A stretch of 64,000 bases of DNA, from contig JAGTXO010000016.1 of assembly GCA_019448385.1 (NCBI GenBank), positions 310,001-374,000 on the forward strand. Reading direction: 5' to 3'. A program made the translations under genes and the position numbers. The notes below the pieces were generated by a model. That model ran no database searches. It had not been told where the DNA came from and saw nothing but the letters and a program-made list of their open reading frames with translations. The stretch comes from Diacronema lutheri (lineage: Eukaryota > Haptophyta > Pavlovophyceae > Pavlovales > Pavlovaceae). Of this stretch, positions 1-11,450 are shown one piece after another. Each line of letters starts with the position of its first letter. The first letter of the stretch is position 1.

Positions 1-3000
1 GACGCTCACGCGATTCATCACGCGGCCTGATGTGTGCGCGCGGTACATGACGACGATGAGGTCGCAGATGATGTAGACGGTGAGCGCTGGCACAAAACAG
101 CACGCCACGTAGACGAGCACGGTGAAGCCAACAAGCGCCTCGTAGTTCTCGTCTGCCGTGGTGAGACTGCCGTCGGCCGCGCCAATGTGGTGCAGGCCAA
201 GGCCGCAGATGAGCACGACGAGCAGCGAGATCATCGACACGGATGCGACGACGTTCACGTTTTGGTGCTTGTACGGCCGTACGCTCACGTGCAAGTAGAG
301 GTTCAGGAGGACGATGAGCGCGCATGCGGCGAGCTGTGTGCGCGGGCTGGATGAGAAGGCGATGATCACGACGAGCATGAGCTTGCGCACGAGCTCGACC
401 CCGTCCCACCAGAAGAGGCGCGCCTTGTACGGGTTGGTCACGGCCATCGTCATCCGGTTGTACGCCGAGTACTTCTCGTACCGGTGGAAGCCGGTCGCAA
501 AGATGGCGAGAAGGAGGAGCGGGTAGCCAACGACGGTAATGCAGAGCGACGTGACCGCGTGAACGTAAAAGCTGTCGTACCACTCGGGTGAGTAGCAGCG
601 GATCGCCGGGTAGATGCGCAGCGACGTCGACCCGTCCGGCTGCACGTAGCACGCAAACGCTTGGAACGTCGCCGACGTCGAGACGAGGAAGAGGAGGCTC
701 ATCGCGTAGAGTGAGGCGTTGAAGGTGCGGTACACGTTGATCAGGCCCGGCAGCATCGGGTCGCGCTCAGCCCCCGACCGCCAGAGCGCGCACCGGTCGT
801 AGAGCTCGCGGACGACGCCAAACGCGACCTGGACCAGGACGAAAAACCAAGGGCCGAAGACTGCTGCGCGCCAGTTTTGCGCGAAGTCAAGCGGGATCGC
901 GCACTGCAGCGAGAAGACGGAGAGGTTGATGCGCAGGAATGAGAGTGAGCCCATCAGCGCGCGCACCGCCGGCGGCCAGACCGAGTCGATGTCGAGCAGC
1001 AGATTGAAGACCTGGAAGAAGACGATCAGGTTGTCCACGTTGGCCGCGATCGCGATGCTCGAGCGCATGAGCGGGCCCTGCCGGTCGATGTTGGCATGCA
1101 GGTTCATCGCGAACGCGACGGCGAACATCACCGGGATGCCCGCGCCCGCCGTCGCGCGGTTGTTCGGCGCGCACTGGCTGCACGTGTTGACCGATGTGCG
1201 GTAGAAGCCCGCGCTGCAGTCCGAGCAGAGCTCGCTCTCGTACCCGATCTCGCACGTCTCCGCCTCGCCGCCCGGGCACGGCGCGCCGGCGATCTTGCAG
1301 CGCAGGATGGACGAGCGGTTCGCATCGGCGAACCACCAGTGCCGCTCGGCGAGCGGCAGGGCCGTGCCGCCCGCGCATATGCCGCCCACGGGGCACGGCT
1401 CGCACAGCTCGCCGGCCGCGCCGTCAGCGTTGAAAAAGTGCACGTCGCACGTGCAGTCGGTGCGCTCGACGGAGCCGAGGAAGAGCGTGCGCGTGTTGGG
1501 CGGGCAGGCAAGGCACGCCGTCTGCGCCGCATCTGGCTGATAGTAGGTGCCGTTGCACTTGATGCACTCGCCCGCGCCGGCGGACCCCGCGTACGTGCCC
1601 GCCTCGCACGGCATGCACGCCTCGGAGCCGGGCTCAGCGAACGTGCCCGGCTCGCACACATGACAGACGGCCTGCTGGAACTCGGATCGATCGCGGAACG
1701 TGCCCGCCTCGCACGAGCGGCAATCCTCGGCGACGCGCCCGCCGGCGGGCAAGAAGAGGCCGCCGGCGCACGAGACGCACCGCTTGCCGATCGCGTCCAG
1801 CGCAAACTTGGCGCGAAGTGCGCCGTCGACGGCGTAGACGTTGAACGAGGCGAACGGCTTGATCACGTCCTCTCCCGTAAACAGCCAGCGCGCGAAGAGT
1901 ACCTCGACATACTGCGCGCGCTCCGCGTCTTGCGCACACTCGTCGTCGAGCACGTCCGTGCGCACGACCAGCTCGTACGATGTGGCGAAGGGCCAGCAGC
2001 CGTCGGCGGCGGAGTTCGCGCGGCCGAGCTCGTAGTACGAGTTGAGCGCGTCGACGTGCACGAGCGCGCTCGCGTGCGCGCACGCGCGCAGCGCGCCGAC
2101 GGAGAAGGGAAGCACCATGCCGCCCGAGCCCGAGCGCGTGCTTAGCGCGGCGATCTGATCCGCCTCGACCGCGCTCGCGGTGAGAGATACAAAGCCGAGC
2201 GAGCTGCCGTAAAAGGTGACGGCCGCCTCGGTCGCCAGCTCCGAATCGGCGACGAGCACGTTCGGCGCGCCAGGCGCGGCGAGCGTCGACACTTCGTCGC
2301 CGTGCGCCGCTCGAAAGGCGTCGGACGCCGCGGCGAGTGCCAGCGTGAGTGTGCTCGTCGTCTCGGACGAATCGGAGCGCGTGACAAGCAGGATCGGCTC
2401 GTCGGGCAAAGGCGGGTGCCCGTCCGGCTGCAGCTCGTCCAGCTGCCCGTCGCTCCAGCGCGTGACGTTGCCGAGCAAAATCTGCGCGATCACGTCGACG
2501 CTCAGCACGAGCGGCCGCTTCGCGCCCGACGCGTCGAGCCACGGGTAACCGTCGACGTGGAAGACAGGTACGACGCCCGCGATGATCAGCGGCGAGCTCG
2601 CGCCGCCCGACAGCTCCCGCTCCGCGGCCGGCACGTGCGCAAGGCTGACGAGCGCCACCGTGCGCTCGCCCGACCGCCAGCGCGCGAACGCGCTGCTAGC
2701 GCGCACAAACACCTCGCCCTGCGCGACATAGATAACGGGGAGGATGAGGCGAGGAGCGGTGGTGCGCGTCGCGCGCGGGCGCATCTTGGCGCGCGAGGCC
2801 ACGCGCACGACGCGCACGCGGCCGGGTGCCCAGTGCGCGCGCGATACAGGGCCAGCGCGCGCACGCTCCCGGCGCCGCTCGCCGCCGCGCGCGTACCGAC
2901 CAGCGGACCGTGTCGTCAACGGTCGCGAAGGTGTCAAAGTAGGGCGCCATCACGCGGCTGAGGCTCTGCGTGATCGGCAGCACGAGCTGCGTCGGCCCAA

Positions 3001-4719
3001 GCTGTGCGAGCGCGAGCGCCGAGAACGTGCTCGTCGGCGAACTGATGCAGTAAATCTGCGCGGCGAGGTCGGCGATTAGCCGCTCAGCCATGAAGCGCGG
3101 CAGCGTGGTGAAGCCCAGACGGGTGCCAATGTTGGCGGTGACGTCAGAGGTGTAGAAAAAGATGAGGTACTGCAGCGTCTGCAGCCGCGTCGCGCAGCTG
3201 TACTGCGCCTCGTACTGCTCGCGCGTGAGTGCGCCGCCCGTCGCCTGGACGGCGAACGCAGCGTCTGCCGATGTTGAGCGCATGCGCGCCGTCTGCGCAT
3301 AGCCCTTGCGCATGACAAAGTAAGTGTACGTCGAGATGGGCCACGCGCGCGAGGCCTTGGCGTCTGCAATGTGCGGCGGGAGCGGGGGGGAGGGGGAAGG
3401 GGGGGGGGGGTTAGGGGCGAGCGGCGCGGACACGCACGGTGAGCGCGTCGTGAGCGCGGCATGCAGCGGAGCGGGGTCGTGCGCGCGCACCGATGAGCAC
3501 GGCGTTGCCGCGCTCGTTGAGGTTGCCGCCGAGCTCCATAAGCGCGAATGAAAGCGTCTCGGCGGTCGGAGCGACCGTGATTCCCGCCAGGTTGACCATA
3601 TGCGCGATCTGCTGACCCGAGGAGATTGCGTCCGAGTAGACAGCATACCCGATCGAGCCCTCGATTGCTGCGACGGCCGCGACCACGCCCGAGTTCTTAA
3701 AGCCGCGCGTGTAAGACCAGTGCACGCCGGCATGCGTCGCCTTGGCGCACGTGACGGTGCCCGACGTCGAGAAGCCTGAGTCGCGCACCTCGCTCACGAT
3801 CGCGCCCTCACACCAATCTGGCCTCTCGGCGCCCCTGCCGAGCCGCCCCTGGAACGTGGCCGCATCGCCCGGCGCCGAGCAGTCGGCGGCGACGCATGCG
3901 CTGAACATGGCAAGTGCCGTCGTCCACACCTCGGATGTGCCCGAGCCGTCGTCGCGCACGACCACGCTGCGCGTGGCGCGCATTTGGCCGGGCGCGCGCG
4001 CCAGCGGGCGCGCGGTCAGGCGGAGCACGCGCGCACGCGGACGGTGATGCGGCGCGCGCGCGAGCGGCGGCTGGGCGGGCACGCACGAAATCTCGCGGTC
4101 AGGCAGTACAACGCCCATTCCCTGCAGCGCAGCGATGCGCGGATCGTTCCATCGCCGAATGTCGCCAAGGAAGATGAGCGGGAGCGTCGCACGGTCAAGC
4201 ACGAGCGCGGCGCTCAGTCCAGGCACATTATAGAGCGGCACGACGGCGGCGGCGACGGCGGGGTACATTTGTAGATCGGGCACGTTGACATAGTCGGCGT
4301 CCCTGAGCAGCGAGTCCGACCCCGCGAACGACACCGTGTTCGCGATGATCGAGTTTTTGCCCGTCGTCGAGCCGGTCGGCTTGTACGTAACCGGCACGCC
4401 GTCAGGCGTGAACCCATACGCAAAGGTCGCGTCCTGATGTCGAGTGAAGCAACGCAAGCGCGGATGGACAGGCACCGCGCCGTGCGCCACGCGCGTGACG
4501 CATCGCCAGCACGCGCCCCGGCCGCCGCTGCGCGCCGTGCCGCGCTTGGGGCGCGCCGCGCAGAGCCCGCACCTGGTAGATGGCGTTGGGCAACGAGGCG
4601 CCCGCGGCGCACACGGTGTTGTCGAGGGGCATCGACGCCAAGCACGACAGGTCAGCCCCGCCCTGCGCCCCGCGCAGACTCGCCGCCGCGAGGCCCAGGA
4701 GGGCTCGCCAGTGGCCCAT
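1..4719 (-). CDS. Multi-pass membrane receptor with tandem PstS-like binding domains and cysteine-rich repeats (3' partial)
   Basis: Partial: runs off the left edge; at least 1385 residues. Exons by frame continuity: 4719-4573, 4433-4087, 3966-3491, 3363-2897, 2718-<1; all introns GT-AG, 120-178 nt. ATG at 4719 opens a signal peptide (MGHWRALLGLAAASLRGAQG). Residues about 40-470 form a PstS-type periplasmic-binding-protein domain (YKPTGSTTGK, VVRDDGSGTSEVW, RRWNDPRIAALQ). A second, related domain follows (residues about 480-780; GNVTRWSDGQ, TRSDSSETTST). Next comes a GCC2/GCC3 or ephrin-receptor-like cysteine region (CEPGTFAEPGSEACMPCEAG and similar), then about eight membrane helices up to the edge. 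Such binding domains bind phosphate or similar oxyanions in bacteria. Here they would sit outside the cell, or in a lumen, on a multi-pass anchor, so a sensing role is an inference. The architecture is seen directly; ligand and signalling output are unknown. Confidence 0.8.
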
Positions 4720-4864
4720 CGGCGAGAAGACCCAAGGGGGGTCTTGCCCGTGGCCTGTTTTCGCCGACCGACAATAGAAACGAAAACCTGAACCCTGCTG
4801 ATGAACGCCGTCGGGCGGTTGCAGACCCTCAAAAGTGTTGCCTACCCGTATATAGTTGATGATC

Positions 4865-6679
4865 TTAGCCATGATTCGGCCGAACTGAGACAGGCGCTGC
4901 GCCGCCGGCCTCGGCCAACGGCTTGCTCGCCGCCGGCCATAGCAGAGACAACGGTGCCGATGCGCCGCTCAACGCGGCGCCCACGCCGGCGGGCGCCAGT
5001 GCGCGCGGCGCCGCGAGCTCCGCCCCAAGCTGTGCGCTCGCCGTGCCGCCCTCATCTCCGGCCGCGCCGGGCGCGCATCGCGCGCCGGCCCACGGCTCGA
5101 GCGCACGCGCCGGCTCCGCCTGCGCCGCGAGCGGCTCAGGCTTGACGACCGCAATGGGCGCAGCCGCAGCCGCGGCCGCCGCGGCCGCCGCGGCCGCCGC
5201 GGCTGCGGCATGCACGTGCGCTCGTTGCGCGGCGTGCACGAGCGCGGCGTGCATCGCGGCGTGCTGCGCGGCGGCGAGGAGCGCGAGCGGTGCGGGCGCG
5301 AAGTGCGGCGGACGGAGCGCGGCCAGCGTGAACGGCGCGTGCGTGACGCCCAAGCCTGGCACGCTCAGTGCCAAGTCGCATGCCGGCGAGCACGCGGTGA
5401 GCGCGGTGCGGCACGCCGGCGCGACAGAGCGCGCGTCGGTGGCAGCGGCGGCGCGCGAGCCGTCGGTCGAGACGCACACGCCCGCCGGCGCCTCCTCGGC
5501 GCCGTCGCGCTGCGCGGCGGGCTGCGCGCGCGCGCCAAGGAGGCCACCCGTGCGCGCCGCCGCGCCTGCGTCACCCTGCCGGCCCGCGCCATCACCGGCG
5601 GGCACGCCGCCCCCGGGCCTCGAACCCGGCGCAAGGACCACAGGCGCGATGGACGTCGTAGCCGACGTGCCGAGGAGCGCCGCGACTGCGCCATCCGCGC
5701 CATGCGGCGGCACGCATCCCCCGTCGCCGCCGTGCCCGCCGTCGGCGCGCAAGGCCGGCGCGCTGCCCGCCGCACCGACGAAGGTACGTGCGGGCGGCGC
5801 GGGCGCGCAGGCGGGAGGCGGCGGCGAGGGGTGGAGCGCGAGGCCCTGCTCCGCGCCGCGCGCGGCCTGGCCACGCGAGCGCTCGGCGTGCGCGCCCGCA
5901 CTCGCCACCAGCGCGGAGCAGCTGCCGCCGCCCATGCAGCCCTCGCAGCCACCGCCGCCGCCGCCGCTGCACGCGCCGCCGGCCGAGCTCGGCGCGTCGA
6001 GCCGGTGGAGGATGCGCGCGAGCTTGGTATGGAGCTGAACGATCTGGCCCATCAGCTCCTCCTCCAGCTTGACGATGTACTGGTGCACCTGCCCCAAGTC
6101 GTCGAGCAGCGCCTCCATCTCCGAGTCGTCCTTGGCCTGCGCGGCGGCCGCGGCGGGAGACGGCTGGTGCTCGGCCGTCGACTTGGAGCCGGCCTTCGAG
6201 CGCACCTTGGTCACGTGGCAGCGCTTGATATGACGCAGCTGCGCACGCCCGCCGCGGCAGAACTTCTCGTGAAAGAACTCGATCACGCGCGTGCCCTTGG
6301 TCGGGCCGCGGTAAAAGCCGTACATGTTGAGCTGCCGGATGAACGAGCGCAGATTGTTGTGCTTGAAGTAGAGCGGGAGCACGTCGCGCGCAAACGCGGC
6401 CGGATCAACGATCCGAATCGTGTCGCCCGCCGGGTTCCACGCGATGTGCTCGTCCAGCGCCTTCGAGCTCACAATTTCGTACAGCTTGACGAGGAACGGC
6501 GCGACGCGTCCCTCGCCACATTCTTCGGCCGCGCCCACGGCCTCATCGGACGCGCAGCCATGCTCGGCGAACGGCGCGGTGAGCAGCTCGGTAGCATCCA
6601 TCGCGTCGAACTGCGCCACGTCGAAGGCCGCTGGCTCGTCCCCCGGCGGCGGCCCGCCGCCGAACGTTGCACCTTCCAT
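4865..6679 (-). CDS. HSF: Heat-shock transcription factor
   Basis: 604 residues, single exon. The ATG at 6679 is chosen because it opens an acidic leader just before the DNA-binding domain; the frame stays open further upstream but that sequence is low-complexity. Residues about 60-155 are a classic HSF winged-helix domain (APFLVKLYEIVSS, FKHNNLRSFIRQLNMYGFYR, FFHEKFCRGG). A leucine-rich coiled coil follows at about 180-225 (LDDLGQVHQYIVKLEEELMG), corresponding to HR-A/B and implying trimerisation. The long C-terminal half is rich in Ala, Gly and Pro and carries a run of about 15-17 alanines encoded near 5160-5210. It binds heat-shock elements in the nucleus and activates chaperone genes. An Hsp110-like chaperone lies in the same window but no linkage is implied. 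Confidence 0.95.
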   Translation of the reverse strand: MEGATFGGGPPPGDEPAAFDVAQFDAMDATELLTAPFAEHGCASDEAVGAAEECGEGRVAPFLVKLYEIVSSKALDEHIAWNPAGDTIRIVDPAAFARDVLPLYFKHNNLRSFIRQLNMYGFYRGPTKGTRVIEFFHEKFCRGGRAQLRHIKRCHVTKVRSKAGSKSTAEHQPSPAAAAAQAKDDSEMEALLDDLGQVHQYIVKLEEELMGQIVQLHTKLARILHRLDAPSSAGGACSGGGGGGCEGCMGGGSCSALVASAGAHAERSRGQAARGAEQGLALHPSPPPPACAPAPPARTFVGAAGSAPALRADGGHGGDGGCVPPHGADGAVAALLGTSATTSIAPVVLAPGSRPGGGVPAGDGAGRQGDAGAAARTGGLLGARAQPAAQRDGAEEAPAGVCVSTDGSRAAAATDARSVAPACRTALTACSPACDLALSVPGLGVTHAPFTLAALRPPHFAPAPLALLAAAQHAAMHAALVHAAQRAHVHAAAAAAAAAAAAAAAAAPIAVVKPEPLAAQAEPARALEPWAGARCAPGAAGDEGGTASAQLGAELAAPRALAPAGVGAALSGASAPLSLLWPAASKPLAEAGGAAPVSVRPNHG

Positions 6680-7150
6680 GGGAAGAGAATGTGCGAAGGT
6701 TTTCCCTCCTTGACCTTCTCCAGCCCGGCGGCCTCCCAAGTCCCAACTTTGCGGGTCATCGCGTTGGGTGGCGGCGGAGCCGGGCAGCCGTCCACGTCCA
6801 AGAGTTGCATGATGAAGGACAGCACGTGCGGCATTGCGTGCTGCTTGAAGAGTCCATGATGGCTGGGTCATCAAGCACGGCAGGCTCGACCTCAACCGCA
6901 CGCGAGTCAACGCCTCAACGGCCGTAGCCGCTGACGTACGCCGCAAGATGCGCACATCCACGCAGGCAATGTGCAACCCTCTCTGATCCTTCTTACATCG
7001 GCACCGCGTTGCACCAGCTTTGCGAGACGCGGGTCGAGGCGAGCGCACAAGCGCGGTGCTCGCGGCGGCGGGAATGCACGTCAGTGTGACTCGCCGCGCG
7101 CCCTTTTGCGCGCCATTTTCGAATTGGCAAGCCTCGGCCCTTTGCCGAAG
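6680..7150. other. Intergenic region between divergent HSF and centrin genes
   Basis: 471 bp shared upstream region of the HSF gene (minus) and the centrin gene (plus). I see no convincing coding exon, RNA gene or repeat. There is a GAA/TTC-containing stretch near 6690-6720 but no clean three-unit heat-shock element, so autoregulation of HSF cannot be claimed. Confidence 0.5.
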
Positions 7151-8263
7151 ATGTCCGCAGGGTGGGTGCAGGCCGAGTCGGGACGTCACCCTTGGCTCGG
7201 CAGGCGGCCGCTCGCGAGGGGCCAGCGCCCGCCGCGCTCCGCGTGGAACCGCGAACGCCTTTGGCTCAGCGCTGCGCCGGCTCACGCGTCGCTCCGCTCG
7301 CGCGCCGCGCGCCCGTGCGCTCGCGCCGCCGCGCGCGCATGCGCGAGCGCGCCGCAGCCGCTATGGCCGCGCGCCGGCGGTGCGCGCTACGCCGATCCGC
7401 AAAAAGGTGGGGCTGACGGACGAGCAAGTCGAGGAGATCCGGGAGGCGTTCAACCTCTTCGACGCCGACCATTCGGGTACGCGTCGCGCCACGAGCCGAG
7501 TGCGGTGCTCTGCGCTCGTCGCCTCCGGAGTGTTCGCCGATCGGACGCGCGCGCGCGCGCCCGCCGGCGGCGGCGCTCGTGTCGCGCAGGCACGATCGAC
7601 TACCGCGAGCTGAAGGCGGCGATGCGCGCGCTTGGCTTCCAGGTGAAGAAGGAGGAGATCCGCAAGATGATCCTCGACGTGGACAACGACGGCTCGGGCG
7701 CGGTCGACTTCAACGAGTTCCTCGAGATGATGCAGGGCAAGATGGGCGAGAAGGACACGCGTGAGGAAATCAACAAGGTGTTCAAGCTGTACGATAACGA
7801 CAACACAGGCAAGATCTCGATCCACAACCTTCGCCGAGTCGCAAAGGAGCTCGGCGAGAACATGACCGACGAGGAGCTGCAGGTGTGTGCGTATGGACGG
7901 CGTGCGCTGAGCGCGCTGCCTCCGCGGGCGCATGCGTGCTGCGGCCTGTGGAATGCGGCCGTGCTCGGCGTATGCGTCGCGCCCGCTGCACGCACAATGC
8001 TGCTCTGCTGGCGGGCGACGCACGGCCAGCGAGCCTGCGGCGCGGCCCCGCCGGCGCGTCGCACCGCTGAGCGCCACGTCCTTACGCCCGTGCGCGCGCC
8101 CGTGTTCCTCTGCACACGCGCCCTCTGTCGCCGCGTACAGGACATGATCGATTGCGCCGACCGCGACGGCGACGGCGAGATCAACATGGACGAGTTTTAC
8201 CGTCTGATGAAGAAGAAGGGCGCAAACCCGCTCTACGACGACTTCGACGACGACGAGGTCTGA
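7151..8263 (+). CDS. CETN: Centrin (caltractin)
   Basis: 181 residues from four exons: 7151-7161, 7358-7476, 7590-7882, 8141-8263, all GT-AG. The 11-nt first exon (ATG TCC GCA GG) is supported by exact phase with the next exon, giving [20 protein letters not shown]. Four EF-hands are visible: [40 protein letters not shown] and [14 protein letters not shown]. The third loop (YDNDNTG) keeps most ligands. The linker [18 protein letters not shown] is typical of centrins rather than calmodulin. The C-terminus is extended with an acidic tail (YDDFDDDEV). Centrins act at basal bodies, flagellar roots and in nuclear export and DNA-repair complexes. Presence fits a flagellate. Confidence 0.96.
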   Translation: MSAGWVQAESGRHPWLGRRPLARGQRPPRSAWNRERLWLSAAPAHASLRSRAARPCARAAARACASAPQPLWPRAGGARYADPQKGGADGRASRGDPGGVQPLRRRPFGYASRHEPSAVLCARRLRSVRRSDARARARRRRRSCRAGTIDYRELKAAMRALGFQVKKEEIRKMILDVDNDGSGAVDFNEFLEMMQGKMGEKDTREEINKVFKLYDNDNTGKISIHNLRRVAKELGENMTDEELQVCAYGRRALSALPPRAHACCGLWNAAVLGVCVAPAARTMLLCWRATHGQRACGAAPPARRTAERHVLTPVRAPVFLCTRALCRRVQDMIDCADRDGDGEINMDEFYRLMKKKGANPLYDDFDDDEV

Positions 8264-8606
8264 TTGACACGTGCGGTCAGCTCGTAGCTCTGCTGAAACT
8301 TTGCGTGGGATATCACGGGCCCCTGCCCGCTTGAACGGGCGAGCGTACAGCACAGCGGAAGGCAACCAGTAGGGTTGGACAAACGCCACTGCACATGGCC
8401 AAGCGCGCTGTGCGGCCGCGAAGCGGTGCATCCTCGCCATCCATCTGCGTCGCGCCGCATCGCGGCCCGCCGCTCTCGGGCGCTCGGCGGCGGCCACTGT
8501 GGCGCTCCGGGAACCCACCGTTGCCCGCTGCTGCAAAAGCGCTCACTGCTCGACCCTGCGCAGCCGGCGGGTTGCGTGCGGCGTTGCGCGTCGCGGCTCA
8601 AAGGGC
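8264..8606. other. Convergent intergenic region (centrin 3' / V-ATPase c 3')
   Basis: 343 bp between two stop codons. No conserved exon, RNA gene or repeat recognised; presumably the 3' UTRs and polyadenylation sites of both genes. Confidence 0.4.
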
Positions 8607-9437
8607 TTACTCCGAGCACGAGCCGGGCTTGGAGGTGAGGATCAGGCCGACGATGAGGCCGTACAGGCCGAGCGCCTCCGCGAAGATGAGAATGAGCACC
8701 ATGCCGACGTAGAGCTTCGGCTGGTGGGCCGACGCGCGCACGCCTGCGTCACCGACGATGCCGATGGCGATGCCGGCGGCGAGGCCGGAAAGGCCGCACG
8801 CGAGGCCACCCGAGAGGTGCGCAAAGCCCTGGAAGAGCGAGTATTTGGGGATGCCACCCTCCGACGGCGTGACTGCGTTGCGCCGAGGGGTGGAGGTTTC
8901 GGGGGAGGGCGCGCGCGTGCGCCGTGTGAGGCCGCGTGGGACGGTGGAGCAGCGGGGAGGAGGCAGCATGCATGCGAGCGGGCACGCGACGCGTCCTGTG
9001 CCGCACGGCCATCGCGCGTGCACCACCCGTACGCGCTGTGCGCAGGGCGCGATGCGCGCTCGATGAGAGCGGGCGCGACTCACCGCCGTTGCCAATGATC
9101 ACCGCAATGATGAGCCCGTAGATGCCGAGCACACCAGCCATGATGACCGGGATGATGCTCTTCATGACGAGGTCCGGCTTCAACACGCCCATGGACGAAA
9201 TGCCCACGCCCGACTTCGCAGTGCCGTACGCCGCGCCGAGGTCTGCGCCGCGAGCGGCAGGCGCGCGCGGGGCGGCGCCGCCGTGCCGCGTGAGCCATGG
9301 GCGCGGCGAGCGACAAAACGCGCGCCACGCACGGCGTGCGGCATGGCGCGCGGCGCACTGGCAAAGATGAGCGCCGCCGCGGCGCCCATGAAGCCGAAGA
9401 ACGGCGCCGAGGGGGGGCACAGCGGGTCGAGGGGCAT
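8607..9437 (-). CDS. VMA3: V-type H+-ATPase 16-kDa proteolipid subunit c
   Basis: 167 residues from three exons: 9437-9359, 9242-9084, 8872-8607 (GT-AG; the second donor is a perfect GTGAGT). Splicing restores [14 protein letters not shown] across intron 1 and IGNGVTPSEGG across intron 2. Four helices of the duplicated proteolipid fold are visible; the proton-carrying glutamate of helix 4 is present in [20 protein letters not shown]. Length is normal for eukaryotic subunit c (about 155-170). It forms the rotor ring of the V0 sector in vacuolar or endomembrane V-ATPase and drives proton pumping. TTTTAAAA at 9551-9558 lies about 115 bp upstream and may be a core promoter element. Confidence 0.96.
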
Positions 9438-9550
9438 GGTGCTCGGGGTCGGCTCTTCGAGGGGCGCTGGCAGGCCCTGGCAGTCTACCAGTCCGGGAGC
9501 GTCCGGGCGCTTGTCCGGGGGTTCGCCGCCCGACGTTTCCCGAGACCGAA

Positions 9551-9558
9551 TTTTAAAA
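9551..9558. promoter_or_regulatory. TTTTAAAA element upstream of V-ATPase c
   Basis: Palindromic A/T octamer in an otherwise GC-rich setting, 114 bp before the V-ATPase c ATG and just past the uL4m stop codon. The same octamer occurs in the upstream regions of two other genes in the window (16789-16796, 33963-33970). A TATA-like role is inferred. Confidence 0.3.
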
Positions 9559-9596
9559 TATTTCTTTCCGTCTTACACCCCCGATGCCTAGGCAGC

Positions 9597-11340
9597 CTAG
9601 CCCGGCGGTTGCGCTGGCGGCAAGATGCGCTGCGCGCGCACGTCCACGGCGGCCCACGGCAGCACCGCGTCGCCGTCCGGCGCGAGCGCAAAGCGCTGTA
9701 GTCCGGCGGGCAGCGGCCGGACAATGGCACGGCTGAGGCCGTCGTTGCACACGTGCGCGAGGGCCGCCGACGCCGGGTCATCCGGCGCGTAACCCACGAC
9801 GGCGGCGGGCGGCGGCACGGCGAGCGCGTGCCTCCGCTCCGTCGAGAGCCGGCGCTCGAGCTGCTCAACGGCCAAGAGGGACGCAACCAACAGCGTGTGC
9901 GAGATGAGGTCCTGCAGGTGCACCTGCGACCGACCAGCGACGTGCACCGGGCGGTGACCGGCGCGCACCGCGGAGGGGGTGTGAGGGAGCGACGGCGCCC
10001 GTCCAGCTGATAACGCGCGCGCAGCGGCCGGTCGACGCTGCGGCGGGTGACACCCAACATAGGCAGCCTCGCATCAATTTTCGGCGCGTTGGCGCTGCCA
10101 GCGCGGCGCACACCATGCTTGCAGCTCGCGCTTGGATGCCAGGCATGTTGGAGGCCGCGCGCTCGACGAGCTCGCCCTCCGCGTCGCCGCCATGCAGCAG
10201 CAGCGCTGTCAGGGCGCGGCGCGCGGTGTCCCCGGGGGGGAGGGGTAGGGGTCCGGTTTGTGCGCGCGCTGTTGGCGGCACACTTCGATTGGGCGGCAGA
10301 CCAGCCCGCACGTCACGCGCGCGCGCGCGCGCGCGCGTATGCGCACCCTTCTGCGCGCCGACACGCAGCCGTAGCCCACCCTCGGACAGCTGGCGGTAAA
10401 GCTCGCGCGTCTTGCCCGAGTGCTCCTGACCAATGGCTGCCAGCTCCTGACCACTGGTTGCGTCCGACGGCGCGTCGCTGTCGGCATCGGCGTGGCGCGG
10501 TGGCGCGCTCGCCGCGTGGCCGTACCCGCTGAGCACGACGAGCTGGCCGCTCGCGTACTTGTCGCTCAGCGCCACCTTGAGCGCGAGCGCCTTCACCTGC
10601 ACAAGCGCATACCAACGACACCGTTCAAGAGGTGGGGTGGAGGTGCGTGGGATAAGGCGGGACGCGGACGGACGGGTGAGCGCGCGCCGCGCGCATCGCG
10701 CGCTGGTCGCATGCGCGGCACGTTCCACGCGCGGCGCGCGGCGCGCAGCTGCGCCAGCCGAGCGCGGAGCAGCGCACCTTCTTCGGCAGCGTATACGAGT
10801 AGTCGCGAGGGCGCGGAGGGTGCGCGACGCCGCCGCCGACAAACTGCGGCGAGCGGCGCGAGCCGTGCCGAGCGCGGCCGCGGCCCTTCTGTGGGAAGGG
10901 CTTCTTGCCCGTGCCCGACACCTCGCCCTTTGTCTTCGCCTTGTGCGTGCCGGCGCGCTGGCACGCGCGCGCCCAGACGAGCGTCGAATGCACAATGTCG
11001 GGCCGGAGCGGCACGCCCCAGACCTCGGGGTTGAGCCTTTGCGTATACAAGAGAAATACGACGGCGCACGCGAGCGCGCGCGCGCGCGCAGAAGTGGCGC
11101 GTTGGCGGCGTTCGTCGCGCCGCGCGCGATCGCGCGCGCACGCACGCCACACCTGACGATGCCCGCGCGCGCATTCTCAAAAGAAGAGAGCCACGCCTCG
11201 AGGTAAGCACCACGGCGTGCCGGTACGGTCGACGGCAATGCCGGCGCGCCGCGCGCGCGCAGGCCGGCGCGCGCCTCGCGCAGCACGCCGCGCGCCGCGC
11301 AGACCGAGGGCGCGCCCTTCGTCCACAGAGCGCGCAGCAT
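9597..11340 (-). CDS. MRPL4: Mitochondrial large-subunit ribosomal protein uL4m
   Basis: 371 residues from five exons: 11340-11153, 11036-10778, 10596-10347, 10205-10114, 9923-9597 (GT-AG). The frame stays intact across all junctions. The N-terminus ([20 protein letters not shown]) is basic and Ala/Arg-rich like a mitochondrial presequence. The core is diagnostic of uL4: [20 protein letters not shown], then [40 protein letters not shown] and [12 protein letters not shown]. The C-terminal third ([37 protein letters not shown]) matches the globular part of the family. It binds 23S-type rRNA near the exit tunnel of the mitoribosome. Plastid targeting is a less likely alternative. It is divergent from the homeobox gene, with 182 bp between ATGs. 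Confidence 0.92.
10316..10337. repeat. (CG)11 dinucleotide run
   Basis: Uninterrupted alternating C/G run of 22 nt inside uL4m intron 3 (10206-10346), close to the donor site. Alternating CG can adopt Z-DNA. Similar runs occur in two other introns of the window. Confidence 0.9.
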
Positions 11341-11363
11341 CGTGCCGCCCCTTTCGAAAACCG

Positions 11364-11450
11364 GTGACGCGCACCGTGAAGGCGTGACGTGCATCGCGGT
11401 GGGCACGTTGTCACCACGCTGGTCACTTCCTTCTCTCGAGGGCGGTGACG
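11364..11450. promoter_or_regulatory. Cluster of five GTGAC/GTCAC elements between uL4m and homeobox genes
   Basis: GTGACG occurs at 11364-11369, 11384-11389 and 11445-11450; the reverse GTCAC occurs at 11410-11414 and 11422-11426. The cluster sits in the 182-bp space between the two divergent ATGs. TGACG is the half-site of bZIP (CREB/ATF-type) factors in many eukaryotes; binding here is inferred only. Confidence 0.35.

Noticed and set aside
6690-6720. Heat-shock element upstream of the HSF gene
   Set aside because: GAA and TTC units are present, but the spacing does not give three alternating units of nGAAn.
6680-7285. Upstream extension of the HSF reading frame
   Set aside because: The extra residues are low-complexity with no conserved feature, and the ATG at 6679 directly precedes a typical acidic HSF leader.
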